Shown: one piece after another, positions 11,897 to 22,783 of the stretch
Position numbering within the stretch: the stretch's first letter is position 1
Layout of the letters: every line of letters starts with the position of its first letter
Notes under the pieces: generated by a model
Told to the model about the DNA's origin: nothing
What the model saw: only the letters and a program-made list of their open reading frames with translations
Database searches by the model: none
Source of the DNA: Carnegiea gigantea
Taxonomy: Eukaryota; Streptophyta; Magnoliopsida; Caryophyllales; Cactaceae
Assembly: GCA_029747015.1 (NCBI GenBank)
Contig: JAKOGI010000328.1
Coordinates: 557,501-621,500 of the forward strand
Direction of reading: 5' to 3'
DNA length: 64,000 nt
Made by a program: the position numbers and the translations under genes

Positions 11897-12900
11897 TAGT
11901 GTTTGGTTTGGGGGAAAATAATTTTCCTAAAATATGGTTTTGCAATTTTCTGTTGTTTGGCAATGTAAAGGATAGAAAACTATTTTCCGACGTAAATGAT
12001 CCTCTCCCCCCCACTAAAGGAAAATGATTTCCATTCTGAAAAATAGGATGTTGATTTTCTTACTTTAACTGTTTAATGATAAGGTCAGTCGTAATTCAAA
12101 TGCAAAATCCGACTTCAACATTTTAGATCAAACCGCCGGACGAGAAAGATCGAAATAAACTCAAATCCAGATTTTAAGTTCAAGTTTCCATCATTTGGTC
12201 AACATTTATCACCGCTACGACAATTCAGTTGACACTTTCCGTCATTCGAACAATTCAATTGACTCGCCACTAATTTCAATGGTTTGAGTCGAAACTTGAT
12301 CATCGAATAGAGAATATTAAAATAGAGCTAAATCCATATTTGAGTTTGATATTCCTTCATATGGCCAACATTTTTCTCCGTCGCGACAATTCAATCAACA
12401 TCTTTTGCCACTTAAACAATTTGGTCGACAATTTTTCACCACCTAAACATTTAAGGATTGGGATCAAAACTTGATCATTAGATAAGAAAGACTAAAACAC
12501 GCTCAAACCCAAATTTTGAACTCGACATTCTTTCATTTAGTCAAAATTTTTCTCTACCACGACAATCCAACACATTTTTTGCCACTTAAACAATTCAATT
12601 GACGTTTTTTGCCACCGAAACAATTTCAATGGTTTGCATTAAAACTCGATTATTCGATAGAAAATATTAAAAGAAGTTAAATATGAATTTTAAATTCAAC
12701 ATTCTTTTATTTGATCAAAATTTATCTCTGCTACAAGCATTTAGTTGAAAATTTTCACTATTTAAACAATTTAGTTGATATTTTTTCTTTTTTTGTGTAA
12801 AATAATTTATCTCTTACCAAACAACAGAAAACACAACATAAAAATTAATTTTTCTTAGAAAAGCATTTTCCATAGAAATCCCCCGACTAAAACACTGCCT
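11897..12900. mobile_element. Non-autonomous DNA element with internal 175-bp tandem repeats
   Basis: The left end (GTGTTTGGTTTGGGGGAAA, from about 11899) and the right end (GATTTC and CCCCCGACTAAAACAC in inverted sense, to about 12896) are imperfect terminal inverted repeats. AAATGATTTCC/TTTTCC words lie beside both ends. Inside, four degenerate tandem units are anchored by AAACTTGATCAT-like starts at about 12130, 12292, 12467 and 12642. Spacings are about 162, 175 and 175 bp. No coding capacity. Confidence 0.6.
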
Positions 12901-13243
12901 AACATCCGGCCTTTTTCCAAACATCCTGCCTTTTTCTCTTGCGACTTATTTCTTTTCTTTAATATCATACATTTGCCAATGCTTATACGACAACTGGATC
13001 CTCTTAATGCAGAATTCTGTGGTTGTCTCTGACCTGCTAATCTGCTCTTCGCTCTGTTCTTTTTTTCTTATGATATGAACATATTATCAGTGAAATTGAT
13101 AGAAAGCCTTGTTGCTAGAAATGTGCATAAAGCATTGAATTAGTTACGTTTGATACGAAGACTTCGGTATATGTTAGATTCCATATGTATTTGGTTCTTT
13201 CTTCTTTACTAGACAAACAAGATGGGCAAGTCGCTGCTAGTTA

Positions 13244-13578
13244 GACCAATCCCAGTGGTGCCTCTACCATATTAGCTTGTAACCCAACTTTTCAGCTCAC
13301 AATTCTCCATCTCTCCAATGTAAGGCTCACAAGTTGGTTCATCAAATAAAGTAATAACCATGGACCCACTCTACAGCACACAACATCTTTTTGAAAATCC
13401 AAAAAATAGGAAAACCCAATGAAAATTAAAAAAACCAAAAATAAAGAAAAAAAAGGGCTAGAGCCAGCTCGAGGCTCGCGGTCGGCCTCGCGAGCCGCGA
13501 GGTTGTTCGGCCGTTGCACGCAGCGCAAGCAGCTCAACCCGACTGCCGCGGCGGGCGAGCCATCCATTGTAAAAGCTC
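13244..13578. mobile_element. Tourist-like MITE flanked by TTA
   Basis: GACCAATCCCAGTGG at the left and CCATTGTAAAAGCTC at the right are weak inverted repeats, flanked by TTA on both sides (13241-13243 and 13579-13581). That target duplication is typical of PIF/Harbinger elements. The block around ATGGACCCAC followed by AAAATCCAAAAAA is shared with 23968-24332. The right third is unusually GC-rich. Confidence 0.5.
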
Positions 13579-13581
13579 TTA

Positions 13582-14419
13582 CGTTGAATTAAAGCATCTT
13601 ATTATCGCTATAGTTTTACTCTTCTAGAGATGAAAGAGTAATAACTCTCACAAGTTTGCCACAAATACGATGACACCACTAAATTTCATCGATGATTACA
13701 GAAACTGTATAGTGATTAGCGATAACGATTTAGGGATTTTGGCTATTAGATGATGTTTGTAAAAATATATATATGAATATTGTATACTAAGTCATATCAT
13801 AAGACAGAACGATATAACTAGCAATATCAATATGCCTCTTTACTCTTGGGAAAATAAGTCAAAAGACACTAGAAAAGATTGTTTATACGCAATACAATTA
13901 CAACGTATTATATGCCGATACTATATATTGCTTATTTTATTAATACTTTTTATTATTAACATTCAACTTTGGTTAACTGATAAAATCTCTAAAAATAATT
14001 AATATTAGCCATTCATATTCTGGACCGCCATCAACCCGTTGACATTACTTCCTAGGAGAATATAATGTACTCAGAAGGATCACCTTTTTGCCCTTTTTTA
14101 GGTGGGGTTATTGGCACAATTAGATATTTTCCGCTTTTCCCATTTTTGTTCTACTCAAGTCGAACATACAACCAAATTAGCCAGCTCCTTTGGCCAAATT
14201 CATTTAGAAATATGCAAATTTACATGCCATCAACTCTCTAAAACCTTAAAACACATTGTTATCTAAATAACGTAAAATAAACAAAGCTTTGGAAAAAAAA
14301 ATAAGCAAATTGACGCAACAAATTATTTTCAAGCTCCAATATGCTAATTAATGGGGCCGGAAAAAAACCCCGTTATTTATTGCTTTCAATTTTCCAACAC
14401 ATTCCAAATTCCTACAAAT
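13582..14419. other. Intergenic, 3' flank of the RING gene at 14420
   Basis: AT-rich; no coding region or clear repeat is recognised. A polyadenylation region for the - strand gene is expected near 14280-14400. Confidence 0.5.
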
Positions 14420-14869
14420 TTACACCAGCCTTCCCAACCCGGAAGGCAGCAACTTGAGAAGGCCCGATCCGGACCCGACGACGGGAGCCCGACAACAGGG
14501 ACATGTGGCATGGGACTTCAGCCAGGCATCCACGCAATGAGAATGGAACACGTGTCGACAAACCGGAAGCAAACGCAGCGTTTCGTCTTCTTTGAAAACA
14601 CCCAAGCAAATCACGCAAACTCCCATTCCTCGGCACGCCTTCTTTCCCTGGGCCGCGGAGTACTTGATAATCGGAAAGTTCTCGATGACTTGCGGGTCAA
14701 CGCCACGTGGACCGCCGGAAAACGGGTCCTCCTGAGCTGGGTCGACGCGCCGCCGGCAGCAGCACCGTGAGAAGAGGAAGTAGAGCATGACGGCCGTGGC
14801 GGACGCCATTACTGCCCAGAGGAGAGAGAAAGTCACCCAGTATGAGAATCGAAATCGAAAACCTTCCAT
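14420..14869 (-). CDS. ATL-family RING-H2 E3 ubiquitin ligase (149 aa)
   Basis: Compact ATL protein, intronless. An N-terminal membrane segment (about 11-34) is followed by CCCRRR, then GVD (56-58, a variant of GLD) with the conserved FPIIKYS stretch. A complete RING-H2 follows: C85, C88, C104, H106, H109, C112, C123, C126, with AWL supplying the Trp. The protein stops about 20 residues after the ring, so there is almost no tail. The start is the ATG at 14869, with TATA-like TTTATATTTATA about 130 bp upstream (near 15000-15012). Predicted to be a membrane E3 ligase; target unknown. It is not a recent copy of its neighbours, as similarity is confined to the ring and the GLD region. Confidence 0.92.
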   Translation of the reverse strand: MEGFRFRFSYWVTFSLLWAVMASATAVMLYFLFSRCCCRRRVDPAQEDPFSGGPRGVDPQVIENFPIIKYSAAQGKKACRGMGVCVICLGVFKEDETLRLLPVCRHVFHSHCVDAWLKSHATCPCCRAPVVGSGSGLLKLLPSGLGRLV

Positions 14870-15641
14870 TTTTGTTTTCAGGGTTTTGGGGGGTTTAAGA
14901 ATTTGAATTGAATTGAATTGAATTTTGTTGGGTGTATTTGTTTGCTTAGGGAGAACAATTTCTATGTGTTTTTGATTTTGAATTTGATTTGATTTGATGA
15001 ATATAAATATAAATGGGGATTACGTGTCGTAGGGATTGATGAAGAAATTTCTGGCTGATTCGGATGGGTAGTGAAAGTGACGTAGCCCCTACCATATGCT
15101 AAAGTTTTTTTTTAAAAAAAAAAAAACATTGTTTAGGATCTTTTTCCGATCAAAGAGACAATGCTTAGCATCTTAATACACTGGTAATATTGGTCTTGTT
15201 ACATGTTTGTAGCATTTAAATGTGGGATTATTGATTATTGATATGGGTTTAGTGATGGTTTTTCGATGCCTCACAATATGACCCACCTTGCAATGTTTTT
15301 TGTTTGTTATGTTAATGGTGATGGAATTTAATTTCAATATTGGTACAATAGCTATAGACTATGTTACTTGTTTGTAAGATGAATGTATAAATAGCAGTGG
15401 TGGATTCAAAAACCTTATATAATACTGTCCATTTTTAAATCTCGTAATATTTGATAACATAAATTACTTTTTATGGATATTAACTTTAAAAAATATTATA
15501 CAAATTTTGGAAATGTTTTTTCAGCTAATGAGTGTCCAGCAACTCTTTCAAAGCATGTATCCACCATGGAAGATATAGTTCACACGTTTGGTCAATAATA
15601 CGTGGATGACTATGTTCCCACAAAAAAAGAAAAAGCATTCA
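14870..15641. other. Intergenic, promoter side of the RING gene at 14420
   Basis: Contains the leader and a TATA-like stretch (about 15000-15012) for the - strand gene, and a T/A tract at 15104-15125. No other gene is seen. Confidence 0.55.
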
Positions 15642-15651
15642 AAGTTTCAGT

Positions 15652-16246
15652 AGAGTTCGGAAAAGCTGACCCGACATGATTACCGATCCGAACTCGACAT
15701 GAAGTTAAGTGGGTTTGGGTATACAATTTTGGACCCGTTTAATTAAACGGGTTGACACGTTCAACCCGTTAAATTAAATGGGTTAGATTCAGGTTGAGAT
15801 TCTCGACACGAAAAAGTACCTATTTAATTTAACCTGTTTAATTAAATGAATTAAATAACTCAACTCATTTTTCCATTTGTCATTTATCAATTTACTTTTT
15901 ATTAGATAATTAAGAATATAAAAAATTTTAAAAATTATGAATTATGACGAATCAGGGGAATTTTAAAGAGTAATTATTTAATGTGATATGTAAACTTAAT
16001 TTCTAACACTATAATTACGTATTAGTTGAAGATATTAAATGTGTAAATGGTTAATTAGGCGACTGAATTTGACTTGTTTATCTTAAACGGATTAAGCGGG
16101 TCAATCCGTTTAAAAATTAAATGGGTACATGTCAACGTTTTTCAATCCGTTTAATAAATGGGTTAGGTTCAGGTCGAGAAATTTTCAACCCGTTTAAATT
16201 CGACACGAACACGAACCCGACTCGACATGACCTATTACCCAACTCT
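15652..16246. mobile_element. MITE with AGAGTT ends and an 8-10 bp target duplication
   Basis: The left end AGAGTTCGGAAAAGCTGACC and the right end ...CCCAACTCT are inverted repeats; CCCGACATGA occurs near the left end and GACTCGACATGACC near the right. Flanks are AAGTTTCAGT (15642-15651) and AAGTTTCAAT (16247-16256), 9 of 10 identical, which fixes the insertion. The size fits a MULE-type or hAT-type derivative. The interior holds repeated ACGGGTTGACACG / AACCCGTT words. No coding capacity. Confidence 0.8.
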
Positions 16247-16886
16247 AAGTTTCAATATACTAATCTTCTAAATATTGGACTTTGAATGATACCAACTAGT
16301 TCAAGGGCACAGTAGTTGGATTGTACGCAAGGTATAATGGATTGTGCTCTCCTATAACACAATTATCAAACTTTGATTTCACTGTACACAATGGAGAATT
16401 TGAAAGGAGAAAGAAAGACATCCTGAGGTCAAAAATATAAAATTTAGAGACTAAATAAACCCAAAAATCGAAAAGATAAATCTTAAATTTAGGAAAAAAT
16501 AAAGCACTAGTTTGTTCAAGTATAATGCATTATAACTCACGGAGTACCATCTAAGTTTTATGCATGGATTGGTGAATTGCATTTGAGGACTACGTTCAAA
16601 ATCTTTTCCATAGGCAAATGTACATCCTTGAGTAAACTCTTTTTTTGGGTTTTTTTGGGAAAGAGGCCGCAACGGAGGAAGGTTTTTTTTCCCCCTTTGA
16701 AATGGTAAGTAATGCAATGATTAGGTATCTCTTCTCTCAAAAGTTCTGCTTAGGTTGTCCTCAATAAGGATAGAAAGAAATGAAACACAAGGAATTGAAA
16801 TCCACAAAACAGAAGAAGAAATAGAGAGACCAAATTTGACCAACCAATTTGCTACTCGATTGCCTTCTCTAAAAATATGTTGGATG

Positions 16887-17480
16887 TGTTAGGAAATTAG
16901 AGCAAGCTAATAGCGGAAGCAATAGGATGAAACAGATATTCAGGAATTAAAGGAACGATAACAGGAACAAAACAACGACACACAAGATTTACGTGGAAAC
17001 TCAATGCTGGAAAAAACCACGGACGGCGACGAGCACAATCAATCCACTATATGAGTAGGGAGAATACAAAATGATCACAAGCAGAACAAGTGATTTGATC
17101 CAATAGTAGAATTACAACCTCTCTTGTAATCTCTCTCACAATTCTCTACCTCTCAATGTGTTTAGGGATTCAAGAGTTGTTTTAGATCCTAGATATGACC
17201 CCCTTTTATAGGGTCTAGAAAATCAGGGTTTCATCCTTAGAGACGAAACCTAACCGCCAGGAGAAACTGTACTTCGTGACAAACCCTAGCCGGCACCATC
17301 GCGCCCAGCAGAGCAACACGTGGCATGACCGTGCCACGTGGCACGGTCACACCGCGCCACATGGCACGGCTCCCCCGTGCCAATATTCTGCCTTCTCTCG
17401 ACTTTGCGCTCCTTCGTCCTGACACGTCCGTATTTATGTAGCACGGTCCCACCGTCTCGTTTCTTGAATTTTGGGCCACG
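16887..17480 (-). repeat. Inverted LTR of the 610-bp family
   Basis: The reverse complement aligns along its length with the solo LTR at 58555-59164. Shared blocks include the end CTAAT..CCTAACA, CCGTCCGTGGTTTTT, TCCACGT.AAATCT, TTGTAATTCT, the TATA region (reverse of CCCTATAAAAGGGGG) and GTGGCCCAAAAT near the LTR start. The outermost bases at the LTR start differ from the other copy and instead resemble internal sequence of the 182-bp LTR element, so about 10 bp seem lost. Confidence 0.8.
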
Positions 17481-17536
17481 TCTGTGTTCTTGTACATTGA
17501 TGTGGTATGAAAGAGACTCATATGTGAGGGGGAGAT

Positions 17537-17718
17537 TGTTGGGAATATCATACATGAGTAAAGAAGTCCCACATCAGGAGTTTAAAAAGAATGGTCATGG
17601 TATATAAGTCAAGTGGGCTGCTCCTCTTATTACCAATTGGTTTTAAAATGGAACCTCACTTGGACTTGTTGCCATGGACCTTGGTTGAAGTGGGCTCTTT
17701 CCTTGGATTTCCCTAACA
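17537..17718 (+). repeat. 182-bp LTR, left copy
   Basis: Starts TGTTGGGAATATC and ends TTTCCCTAACA. It contains CCCACATC and TATATAAG (likely promoter). It differs from the right copy at about 17 positions by hand count. It is preceded by GGGGGAGAT, a polypurine tract like the one before the right LTR, so it once lay at the right end of another unit. Confidence 0.85.
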
Positions 17719-17720
17719 AG

Positions 17721-17738
17721 TGGTATCAGAGTCGATGG
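17721..17738 (+). other. Primer binding site (initiator tRNA-Met)
   Basis: TGGTATCAGAGTCGATGG begins 2 bp after the left LTR. TGGTATCAGAG is the standard complement of the 3' end of plant initiator tRNA-Met used by copia and TRIM elements. Confidence 0.85.
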
Positions 17739-17961
17739 TGCGTTCGGCTAGGCGACAAAGGTGTGGCATGGTGGAGCCCATGGACGAGCTTGGTGAAGTG
17801 ACACACAGGTGTTGATCGAGCGGTAATACGTGTGCTGCAGCGTGGCTCGATGGTGTGGATAAACTCTTGATGGTGGCTTGACACCTTAGTAAAGGCTTCT
17901 GCTCAAGGGGGAGCTTGTGAGTTGATGTGGTGCGGAAGAGACTCATGTATGAGAGGGAGAT

Positions 17962-18143
17962 TGTTGGGAATATCACACATGAGTAATGAAGTCCCACATC
18001 GGGAGTTTGAAAAGAAGGGTCATGGTATATAAGTCAAATGGGCTACTCCTTCTATTGCCAATTGGTTTTAGGATGGAACCTCACTTGGACTTGTTGCCAT
18101 GGACCTTAGTTGAAGTGGGCTCCTTCCTTGAATCTCCCCAACA
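17962..18143 (+). repeat. 182-bp LTR, right copy
   Basis: Starts TGTTGGGAATATC, ends CTCCCCAACA, exactly the same length as the left copy. It is preceded by the polypurine tract GAGAGGGAGAT. With the left LTR and only about 243 bp between them, the pair has the dimensions of a TRIM (terminal-repeat retrotransposon in miniature). Confidence 0.85.
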
Positions 18144-18781
18144 GGATGTATACTCAATTGCAAGAGTTGAGATAGATATTTGTATCTTTAACTAATGTAT
18201 GAATCTCCCAGGCACTTTGGACTTCTCCCTTTAATGCTTTGATACGTACTTGATTATCACCTTCTAAAACAATTGATCAATATCCTGTTTGAACTGCTTT
18301 TGTACTCCACTTCGCATCGCTATTGCTTCTGCTACTAGAATTGAGACTGTTCCAATGTTTGTAGTTTCAATTTGAAGAAATCTTCCATCCCAACTTTTGA
18401 TGATGAAATCTCCAACTGCTAAAGAAGAAGATTTGAATCCATCGAAGTTGATTTTGATGAATCCTCTTGGTGGTTTGACCCAATTGATGAACGATGAGAG
18501 CTTGGGACATGGATGAGAATGTTGATGCATCCAAATCAAATCTTTTCCTAGCCTTCCATTCTGCCCAGCTTTTTTTAGCACGAATAATTGTGCCTATAGA
18601 ATTATAAATTTTATTTTTGAATACCACATCATTTCGACTCTTCCAGATACTCCACATAAGAGAAGTAATACGGTCAATCTGATTAGGGTTAATCTGGGTT
18701 CTAGTAAACTTTAATAGTTTGATAATGGTATAATTCCAACTTGAGAAATATTTGACTCTATCCAGTTATATTAATTTGCTA

Positions 18782-20047
18782 CGCGGGGCGGGGGGGGGGG
18801 GGAGGGGAAGGAAGTGTTGTAGAATGATTTACGTTCTTACAGGAAAACAAGGCTGTCAATGATGCCACACATCATATGTTTTGTGTTTTCTTTAAATATT
18901 TGCCCCATTTTGTTATCAATACTTTACGATATCACGAAGATTTATGGGAAGAGTCTTCAGAAAATGTCAAAAATAAGCTTGACCAAGCTCAAACATGGCT
19001 TAGTTCAGTTTAATTATATTCCAAATGGGATGTTCAAACCTGCAAAAATATATTAACAATGCTAATTGAAAAAAACTCTATAAATTGCTTTTGACGTTAA
19101 TGCTGATGGCGACTTCTTCCTCATAGCTGTTAAGACACAATCATCGGATGTGACTTGATTTTCTTTTTTTAATTTCCATTATGCGATAATCTCATACTTT
19201 GCATCGCCTATGGGACAGTGCCAACAGTGGTACTGAATTGATCACCATAAGGATTTTTTTAATGTATTTGAAGGATTTTCTTGTTTTCTAAAAAAAGGAA
19301 CTATGCACATATCATATGCCGATATGCATGCACATTGAGTTAAAAAAAAAAAAAAGAAATTATCAAAAAAGGGCAAAAAAGATAGGGAACACTTCTACCT
19401 TGTTTTTGATACAAATGGAGACACAAATGTTAATATAAACAGTATTTAATAATTTAAAATCCTCTATTTCAATTTTGATACAAAAACACAATATGGAGAG
19501 AGTTATTGTTTTTAATAAGTACATGCAATAATTATTATACCATTCACAAAAATTATTACCGCAACACCAACAAAACAAAAAAGCAGTGGGAGGGGGAGCA
19601 AAACAATTGGTCAGCTGAAGGAGAAAGTTTCAAGTTTCAATTATGACGTCAATCAAGTAAATGCACAAGCAAACCACCACATAGAACCAACCCTATGGTC
19701 CCAGTATGAGCTCAAATTGATGAAACTCTGCAATGCAAAATCATCAACAGCAGCATTCCACCACCTCAACAAAATACCAATTACGGCAAAATCGACATCC
19801 CTGCTCAGAGAGTCGGAAATGTCGGACTTGCATAGCATCACACATATGCGACATTATCAAATTCCACCGGGCGATAAGGAAGAGGGGGAGAGGGATGATT
19901 TACAATAAAGTTCAAGTTCACTAGAACATCTCTACATGTTACACCAATTCCCTATCTTCGAACAAGAACCCTCGGTACTAAGTTCCATAAGGCCCTATAA
20001 TTGATATGCTAGGACAAGAATAACAACAAAAGCATCTGCTCGGAGGA
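18782..20047. other. Intergenic and probable 3' UTR of LSM8
   Basis: A G-rich tract lies at about 18783-18812. No other gene is recognised. The last few hundred bases (19640-20047) are less AT-rich and probably include the 3' UTR of the - strand LSM8 gene. Confidence 0.5.
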
Positions 20048-21758
20048 TTAGTGAATGACAGGCTTCAGAGGATGGCCCCTCAGCTGAGACAAATCAATAT
20101 GAGCATCCAAGTCTTCATCTAGCTCACCGATAATGCTTCTGCAATTGCACAAGACAACGCCATCAAACAGCGTGCAAGCATGAAAGTAGACCAGGAGCGG
20201 CCCCAACCCCCCCCCCCCCGAAAAAAGGTGCAAACAACGTACTTGGGGGCAAGGCAAATGCCACCCCCAACTCATAAGAGTCGTGGAAAGATAGCATACA
20301 TGTTGTCACCCCTTATGATGTACAAACCCAATACGATTTGTTGGACACCTTCCTGCAATGCAAAGGAATCACATCATGTCATTTACAAGCACACTCCCAC
20401 ATGGAGTTTTATGCATACGAAATCAATACCATTAGGATATTTCATTTAGACTAAACATCGATTTCAAGTCCAACACCGGGGGGGTATTCCAGTATATGAG
20501 AGAGTTGCAAGTCAATGAAGCATAGAAATTTGTATCAGAATGCCAATTGAATCCACAACATCTGCTCTTACATAACAGATATGAGGGAATTGCGTACAGA
20601 TTTTTGAATAGCTGAAAAGAAAATCTTCTGCATATGATGAATAAAACATAGATGACAATCCCTCTATCCAATTCTCTCACTTCCTATGCTAGTAAGAGCA
20701 CAAAAATCCTCTAGCTTCTCGCTATTGCAATATTGTACAACCGTCTTCATACGCTTTCATCATGAATGTGCACATAAAGGCAAGATGGATGAGAAATGAG
20801 ATGTTTATATCTAGGCCAGTCATAGCCGACAAGCTTTTAGATACAAGGACATAGCAAATCCATATAATTACATAAATGACAATAAGGTCAAATAATTTTG
20901 AGAGCATAACGATTGAGACAGTGAATACAAGATACTCTTCGGAAGAACCTTTACTACCCTCCGTCCCCAACCAAAAAAAATCCCTCTTCTCAAGATTTTT
21001 TTTTTTTTTTTGGGGGGGATAAGGAAAAGATCCCTCTTCTCAAGATTTTGAATGGACATCATGTTCATTTGTCTATAGAATTAGCTAAAATTGTATCATG
21101 CTTATTGCAAGAGGGATGTGAACTTCCACCTCCATTGATGCATCAATTCTTTTGTTTAATCTGGCTATTTTTCCACACATGCAGGAGAAAGCTGAAAAAA
21201 TGGCTATCACTTCAAATTCTCGGAAAAGGGAAGGAATACAATCCAGCAGAAGTTTAATCAGACCTTAGTGGAGAAAACCCTCTCATGTGATTCATCAAGA
21301 ATGATGTTTGTTGCCTGATCAAACCCTTTCAAGATCCCCTGGATAGCAAAAGGCCATAATCATCATCCTTTCCATTTGTTAAAAGAAGGCACTCTGAAAC
21401 AAGCAAAGATATTCCGAATTCAGTTCAGAAGTCGTGCCAAACTCACCACTATATTGCGGCCATCATTTGTGATCACTGAAATCATTTCTGCAGGAAAAAA
21501 AAAGGGGTAAACAGGAAGACTTCTTAACATTAACCACACAAAGGCCACAATAGCATAGCAAATGACCAGTCCTTTGGCAACAAAATCTTAAATGATCCCC
21601 ACAAGTTCTGTACTAGCTGCCACTCAAACTCTCAAAACAGATATTAGCACATTAAGTGCTATATTCAGCAAATGAAAGCTGATAGTATGAAGAAACCACA
21701 AAACAGAGTCAGAAAACTTACGGTCCACCAGAGGCTCAAGTCCAGGTCCAGTAGACAT
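20048..21758 (-). CDS. LSM8, subunit of the nuclear LSM2-8 complex (5 coding exons, 98 aa)
   Basis: LSM8 is the subunit specific to the nuclear LSM2-8 ring that binds the 3' end of U6 snRNA in pre-mRNA splicing. I assembled it from GT-AG exons on the - strand: 21722-21758 (MSTGPGLEPLVD), 21447-21487 (QMISVITNDGRNIV), 21264-21338 (GILKGFDQATNIILDES...), 20300-20352 (EGVQQIVLGLYIIRGDN) and 20048-20138 (ISIIGELDEDLDAHIDL..., ending HPLKPVIH). Phases agree throughout and the product is 98 aa, the usual plant length. The Sm1 part is LVDQMISVITNDGRNIVGILKGFDQ and the Sm2 part LYIIRGDNIS. Upstream there is probably a non-coding exon at 22569-22780 and a leader intron at 21801-22568. It sits inside the RING cluster without obvious functional linkage. 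Exon edges are inferred, the identity is secure. Confidence 0.95.
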
Positions 21759-22568
21759 TTTTGCAACTTCCAAGATTAGCTCACACTTTCTCGCAGGTCA
21801 CTGCAGCACGATTTAGAAAGCATCATCAACCACCTCAACAGAAAAATGAACAAATACCCATTACAAAATCTAACTTCCACCCAGAGTACAGGGCAATATA
21901 CAAAGGCAACCAGTGCTTTGGCTTGGGCTCATGGAAATGATATACAAGTCCCACACGGTCATTCCTCTCCCTTTAATATACTCTATCACATGTCAGAAGG
22001 TCCATCAGAACAATAAACTTTTATAAAACATTAATCCTTTTCACGTATACCTTCGTCACAAGTTCAAATCCTACTTGGGAATCATTTCTGGTAATGGCTT
22101 CCCCGACCTAACGATTCAATGCTTCTCCTTAACCTCTAAACTAGCACAGTTGACGCACATTAAAGTGGGAAGTATAATTGAACTACTCGCAGAAGCACTC
22201 AACTCAAGTATTATAGCTACTAAGCTACATCACTCTGAACAGCTCGTTGTCGTATAGGATTCTGCAGAACTTAAATTGATTTCTCGACTGATTCTCTAGC
22301 ATATCAGTAAACATTTATCAATATTGGAGCGCACAACACATTGAACCGCGTTTATAATCGGCAAAAATTGTAAAGCATTTTGACAAAATACAGATAAAAT
22401 CCCGAAATCTTACCACCCCGCATAATCGAAGTACTTCGCAACGTACGCAGTAGCAATTATTCATAGAGATTAATGCGAAATAAAAGAGATTATATCGAAT
22501 GACATCCGAAAGCAATTCAAACACAGGGTAAAGCATTTACCGAGAGAGAGGGGGAGAGAGAGACGCAC

Positions 22569-22780
22569 CAGAAGAAAAGAAGCCGACGAAATAGAACGGC
22601 GGAGGAGTTTTGCAACGCCGGAGGACGGCGGTCGAAGGCGGAGGAGGAGCTAGGGTTTCGAAATCAAAGGTCGGGTGTGGTGAAGCTGACTGCACTGCCC
22701 CAAGTTTACTTTGTACTGCGAATTTCGGGAGAGTGATAACTGGCGAGGAATTGAGAATCGACAATCAACCAACCAACCAA
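22569..22780 (-). other. Probable non-coding first exon of LSM8
   Basis: CT-rich, GC-richer segment on the - strand with CGAAACCCTAGCTCC, ending at a donor TTCTG|GTGCGT (22569/22568). A matching acceptor CTGCAG (21801) lies 42 bp before the LSM8 ATG. A long frame here begins only at TTG and is better read as leader. A leader intron is common in plant housekeeping genes. Confidence 0.55.
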
Positions 22781-22783
22781 TAA

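Larger units (their letters stand above)
16887..18143. mobile_element. Composite LTR element inserted in the LINE, 5-bp target duplication GGATG
   Basis: Flanked by GGATG at 16882-16886 and 18144-18148. Order left to right: an inverted copia-type LTR (16887 to about 17480), a piece of internal sequence (to 17536), a 182-bp LTR, an internal region with primer binding site, and a second 182-bp LTR. It starts TGTTAGG and ends CCCAACA, so both termini are legitimate TG...CA retroelement ends but from two different families. No gag-pol coding sequence is present. Confidence 0.8.
16800..18775 (-). mobile_element. Degenerate LINE, 3' end with RNase H domain, split by an LTR composite
   Basis: Read on the - strand from 18775, translated blocks in shifting frames give LMWSIWKSRNDVVF (the linker after the zinc-binding domain of plant LINEs), then PPRGFIKINFDG, VAEAIAMRSG and LEGDNQVRIKALKGE. 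The last block, QHIFREGNRVANWLVKFG, lies at 16886-16820 beyond the insertion. This is the RNase H domain of L1-type elements (DG...AEA...D...REANRVAD). Removing 16887-18143 and one copy of GGATG rejoins the frame exactly across the junction. Frameshifts and stops are present, and the last catalytic Asp is Asn here (VAN). No reverse transcriptase is recognised further upstream, so this is a truncated, dead copy. Confidence 0.8.

Noticed and set aside
16882..17501. Inverted LTR at 16887 as an independent insertion with its own target duplication
   Set aside because: Left flank GGATG does not match the right flank TTGAT; GGATG recurs only at 18144-18148, beyond the 182-bp LTR pair.
17537..18143. 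Cassandra-type TRIM with 5S rRNA promoter
   Set aside because: The 182-bp LTRs show no 5S-like internal control region; only the size and primer binding site resemble TRIMs.
22537..22764. 75-codon frame on the - strand near LSM8
   Set aside because: It starts at TTG, not ATG, and coincides with the CT-rich leader exon of LSM8.
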